From Candidatus Omnitrophota bacterium (lineage in GTDB: Bacteria > NPL-UPA2 > BS750m-G34), in assembly GCA_016783345.1 (NCBI GenBank), contig JADHWT010000044.1:1-8455 (forward strand): a stretch of DNA of 8,455 nucleotides, given 5' to 3'. The notes under the pieces are model-generated. The model searched no databases. It was given only the letters and a program-made list of their open reading frames with translations, and had not been told where the DNA came from. The position numbers and the translations under genes are program-made. The stretch's first letter is position 1. Each line of letters opens with the position of its first letter. Of this stretch, positions 7,073 through 8,455 are shown one piece after another.

Positions 7073-8178
7073 GGCTTTGCATGGCTTTCGCCTATCGTTC
7101 CCTTTCTATAAAATGGCCCTTTAACTATTTTTGCTCTATAAGGTTTATTTCTAATTTCTATAGATACATCACGACCAATTTGAGCATGTTCTATATCTAT
7201 ATATCCTAAGGCAATACCCTTCTTTAAGGTAGGGGCATAACTACCACTGGTAATTGCGCCTATTACATCTTCTCCGTTCTTAATAGAATAACCATATCTA
7301 GGAATAGCCTGGTCTATCATTAGAATATACATAAGCTTCCTGCTTAAACCCTTTTTTTTAATACCTGTAAGCGCTTCTTTTCCGATAAAATTCTCTTTTT
7401 CAAAACATACATATTTCTCTAAGCCAGCCTCTAAAGGATTGATATCTAAATTTAATTCATGACCATAGAGAGGGAGACCTGCCTCAAGCCGTAGGGTGTC
7501 TCTGGCGCCCAATCCTACAGGGGTTGCTCGCTGCTCGATCAGGATATCCCATATCTTTAAGGCATGATTTTTATCTATGAAAAGTTCAAACCCAAGCGGT
7601 TCTCCGGTGTAGCCTGTCCTGCCGATTAGGACCTCGATACCTTTTATCTTCACAATACTGAGCTGATTCTTTAATGGCTCGGGCATGGATCCGGAATCAA
7701 TAATATTATTTAATATAGTTTTTGACATAGGGCCCTGCAGAGAAATCATAGCGAGCTCTTCTGTCTTATCAAATATCTCAACTTCTTTAAATTTTTTGAT
7801 AATGTTTTGAAAGTAATCCCAATCACTTTGCCTATTTGCTGCATTGACTACCAGGATATATTCGTCTTTAAAAAAACGATAGAGATATGCATCATCAATT
7901 GCACCGCCTTTGGCATTAGGTATTATTGTATATTGTGATTGACCTATAGGAAGGGCCTGGGCATTGTTTGTAAGGACATGCTGGAGGAATAGGAGCGCGC
8001 CTTTCCCGCGGAATACAACCCTCCCCATATGCGAGACATCAAAAAGCCCGGCATTCTTTCTTGTAGCCAGATGTTCTTCTATGATTCCGGTAGCATAGTG
8101 CAGCGGCATATTCCACCCACCAAAGTCCACCATCTTTGCCTTTAGAGCTGCATGTCTCTCGTAAAAAATAGTCTTCAT
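7054..8178 (-). CDS. gcvT: Glycine cleavage system T protein (aminomethyltransferase)
   Basis: GcvT transfers the methylene group from aminomethyl-lipoyl GcvH to tetrahydrofolate, releasing ammonia and 5,10-methylene-THF. It has 374 residues from the ATG at 8176-8178. Landmarks are KMVDFGGWNMPLHY near the N-terminus, DVSHMGR at 47-53, the catalytic Asp96 in GGAIDDAYLY, RTGYTGEPLGFELF at 187-200, and GARDTLRLEAGLPLYGHEL at 224-242. An upstream in-frame TTG at 8196 lies in the terminator U-tract and would add an implausible MFSKKK. Only a weak AGTAAG precedes the ATG. The family normally ends soon after the GPFYRK motif; here 13 further residues follow KGT, seven of them (GESHAKP, 363-369) encoded by the interspersed repeat. 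The catalytic parts are complete. It is the first gene after the glycine riboswitch. Confidence 0.96.
   Translation of the reverse strand: MKTIFYERHAALKAKMVDFGGWNMPLHYATGIIEEHLATRKNAGLFDVSHMGRVVFRGKGALLFLQHVLTNNAQALPIGQSQYTIIPNAKGGAIDDAYLYRFFKDEYILVVNAANRQSDWDYFQNIIKKFKEVEIFDKTEELAMISLQGPMSKTILNNIIDSGSMPEPLKNQLSIVKIKGIEVLIGRTGYTGEPLGFELFIDKNHALKIWDILIEQRATPVGLGARDTLRLEAGLPLYGHELNLDINPLEAGLEKYVCFEKENFIGKEALTGIKKKGLSRKLMYILMIDQAIPRYGYSIKNGEDVIGAITSGSYAPTLKKGIALGYIDIEHAQIGRDVSIEIRNKPYRAKIVKGPFYRKGTIGESHAKPCIQKN
7072..7094 (-). repeat. Short interspersed element, copy 3 (gcvT/gcvH junction)
   Basis: The minus strand reads TA, GGCGAAAGCCATGCAAAGC, CA: the complete 19-nt element. The 5' TA is intact and the 3' dinucleotide is CA, whose A is the first base of the gcvH start codon. 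A single T-to-C change in a duplicated TA would explain this. It encodes GESHAKP near the end of GcvT and separates gcvH from its presumed Shine-Dalgarno. Confidence 0.88.
7099..7105 (-). promoter_or_regulatory. Displaced ribosome binding site of gcvH
   Basis: AAAGGGA is the best Shine-Dalgarno match upstream of gcvH but stands 26 nt from the ATG. Subtracting the 21-bp insertion leaves a spacing of 5 nt. That this was the ancestral site is an inference. Confidence 0.6.
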
Positions 8179-8194
8179 TTTTTTCTTACTAAAC

Positions 8195-8229
8195 AAAAAA
8201 AGGACATAACACCTTTTGGTATCATGTCC
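8195..8229 (-). terminator. Intrinsic terminator of the glycine riboswitch
   Basis: On the minus strand GGACATGATACC (8218-8229) pairs with GGTGTTATGTCC (8202-8213) across an AAAA loop. This makes a 12-bp stem with two G-U pairs, followed by seven Ts (8195-8201). It begins one base after the aptamer's conserved GGACAG and ends 16 nt before the gcvT start. It is well placed to act as the expression platform, and it would also stop readthrough from pnp. Confidence 0.9.
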
Positions 8230-8230
8230 C

Positions 8231-8286
8231 CTGTCCTTTCACCTGAGATATTTAATCCTTCGGCGCCCGAATCCTCGAGTCTCTCC
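8231..8286 (-). ncRNA. Glycine riboswitch (gcvT motif), single aptamer
   Basis: The minus strand has the conserved parts of the glycine aptamer in order. GGAGAGA (8280-8286) is the 5' side of P2. A short hairpin follows, CTCGA / GGAT loop / TCGGG (8266-8279). Next come the conserved GCCGAAGGA, then ATCTCAGG with the 3' side of P2, and finally GAAAGGACAG (8231-8240). The match to aptamer I of the Vibrio cholerae element, as I recall it, is close. Only one aptamer fits: the pnp stop is just 30 nt upstream and the terminator starts right after. Such elements usually turn glycine cleavage genes on when glycine is high. A strong P1 stem is not obvious by eye. Confidence 0.9.
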
Positions 8287-8316
8287 TATCACTTCCTATA
8301 TTTGTCAAATAAAAAT

Positions 8317-8455
8317 CTATTTGCTGTTTTCTCCGAGGGCTTGTTTGCGGCTCAGGTTTATCCTGCCCTGCCGGTCAATCTCTAGAACTTTTACCGTGAC
8401 CTCATCGCCTTCATGCACCACATCCTCTACGCGATTAACTCTATGGGGAGCTAAC
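8317..8455 (-). CDS. pnp: Polyribonucleotide nucleotidyltransferase, C-terminal S1 domain (partial)
   Basis: Only the last 45 codons and the TAG stop (8317-8319) are in the window; the gene continues beyond the right edge. The translation carries HRVNRVEDVVHEGDEVTVKV and then EIDRQGRINLSRKQAL. This is the end of an S1 RNA-binding domain with the wording typical of PNPase, the 3'-to-5' phosphorolytic exoribonuclease that degrades mRNA. The protein stops seven residues after the S1 motif (GENSK after the Ala-Leu), so it lacks the long C-terminal tail of some PNPases. Another S1 protein, such as ribosomal protein S1, is possible, but RVEDVV..GDEV..KV.EID.QGRINLSRK is most characteristic of PNPase. 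No terminator of its own follows; the next structured element is the glycine riboswitch. Confidence 0.85.
   Translation of the reverse strand, partial: LAPHRVNRVEDVVHEGDEVTVKVLEIDRQGRINLSRKQALGENSK

Noticed and set aside
1562..7094. The three 19-nt copies as a CRISPR array
   Set aside because: Spacing is 1.6 and 3.9 kb with whole genes between, there are no regular spacers and no cas genes.
8179..8196. gcvT start at an upstream TTG
   Set aside because: The TTG is in the terminator U-tract and the added MFSKKK is unlike the family; the ATG at 8176-8178 fits.
8295..8308. TTGACA at 8303-8308 and TATAGG at 8295-8300 as a promoter for the gcv operon
   Set aside because: TTGACA has no -10 match at 15-18 nt (that position is the aptamer GGAGAG), and TATAGG has only CAAATA at the -35 position. 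The parts do not make one promoter.

Overview
The window comes from a bacterial chromosome. It carries a tightly packed one-carbon/amino-acid operon transcribed entirely on the minus strand, so it reads from high to low coordinates. The order of transcription is: 3' end of pnp (8317-8455), a single-aptamer glycine riboswitch with an intrinsic terminator (8195-8286), gcvT, gcvH, gcvPA, gcvPB, tdh, kbl and serA, which runs off the left edge. There is no plus-strand gene, rRNA, tRNA, CRISPR array or transposase gene. The longest stretch without a gene is the ~138-bp leader between pnp and gcvT.

The organism cannot be named from sequence alone. The split glycine decarboxylase (GcvPA + GcvPB), the ACT-domain SerA, moderate GC and compact operon suggest a bacterium outside the Proteobacteria. 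A Gram-negative candidate phylum such as Omnitrophota would fit, but this is a guess.

The genes form one pathway. Tdh oxidises L-threonine to 2-amino-3-oxobutyrate and Kbl splits this with CoA into glycine and acetyl-CoA. GcvT/H/PA/PB, with a lipoamide dehydrogenase encoded elsewhere, convert glycine to CO2, NH3 and 5,10-methylene-THF (or run in reverse). SerA starts serine synthesis from 3-phosphoglycerate, and serine and glycine are linked by SHMT (glyA), which is also not in the window. The leader riboswitch places all of this under glycine sensing.

The most unusual feature is a short interspersed element, GGCGAAAGCCATGCAAAGC (19 nt, minus strand), present three times in the same orientation. 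Each copy appears to have inserted at a TA dinucleotide and duplicated it, adding 21 bp. One copy is in frame inside tdh and adds seven residues. One sits on the gcvT/gcvH junction, lengthens GcvT and moves the gcvH Shine-Dalgarno away from its start. One lies at the 3' end of kbl, is one base short, and creates a new stop codon. Removing 21 bp (20 bp in kbl, plus restoring the missing base) gives a plausible ancestral sequence in all three cases. There is also a REP-like palindrome between gcvPB and tdh.
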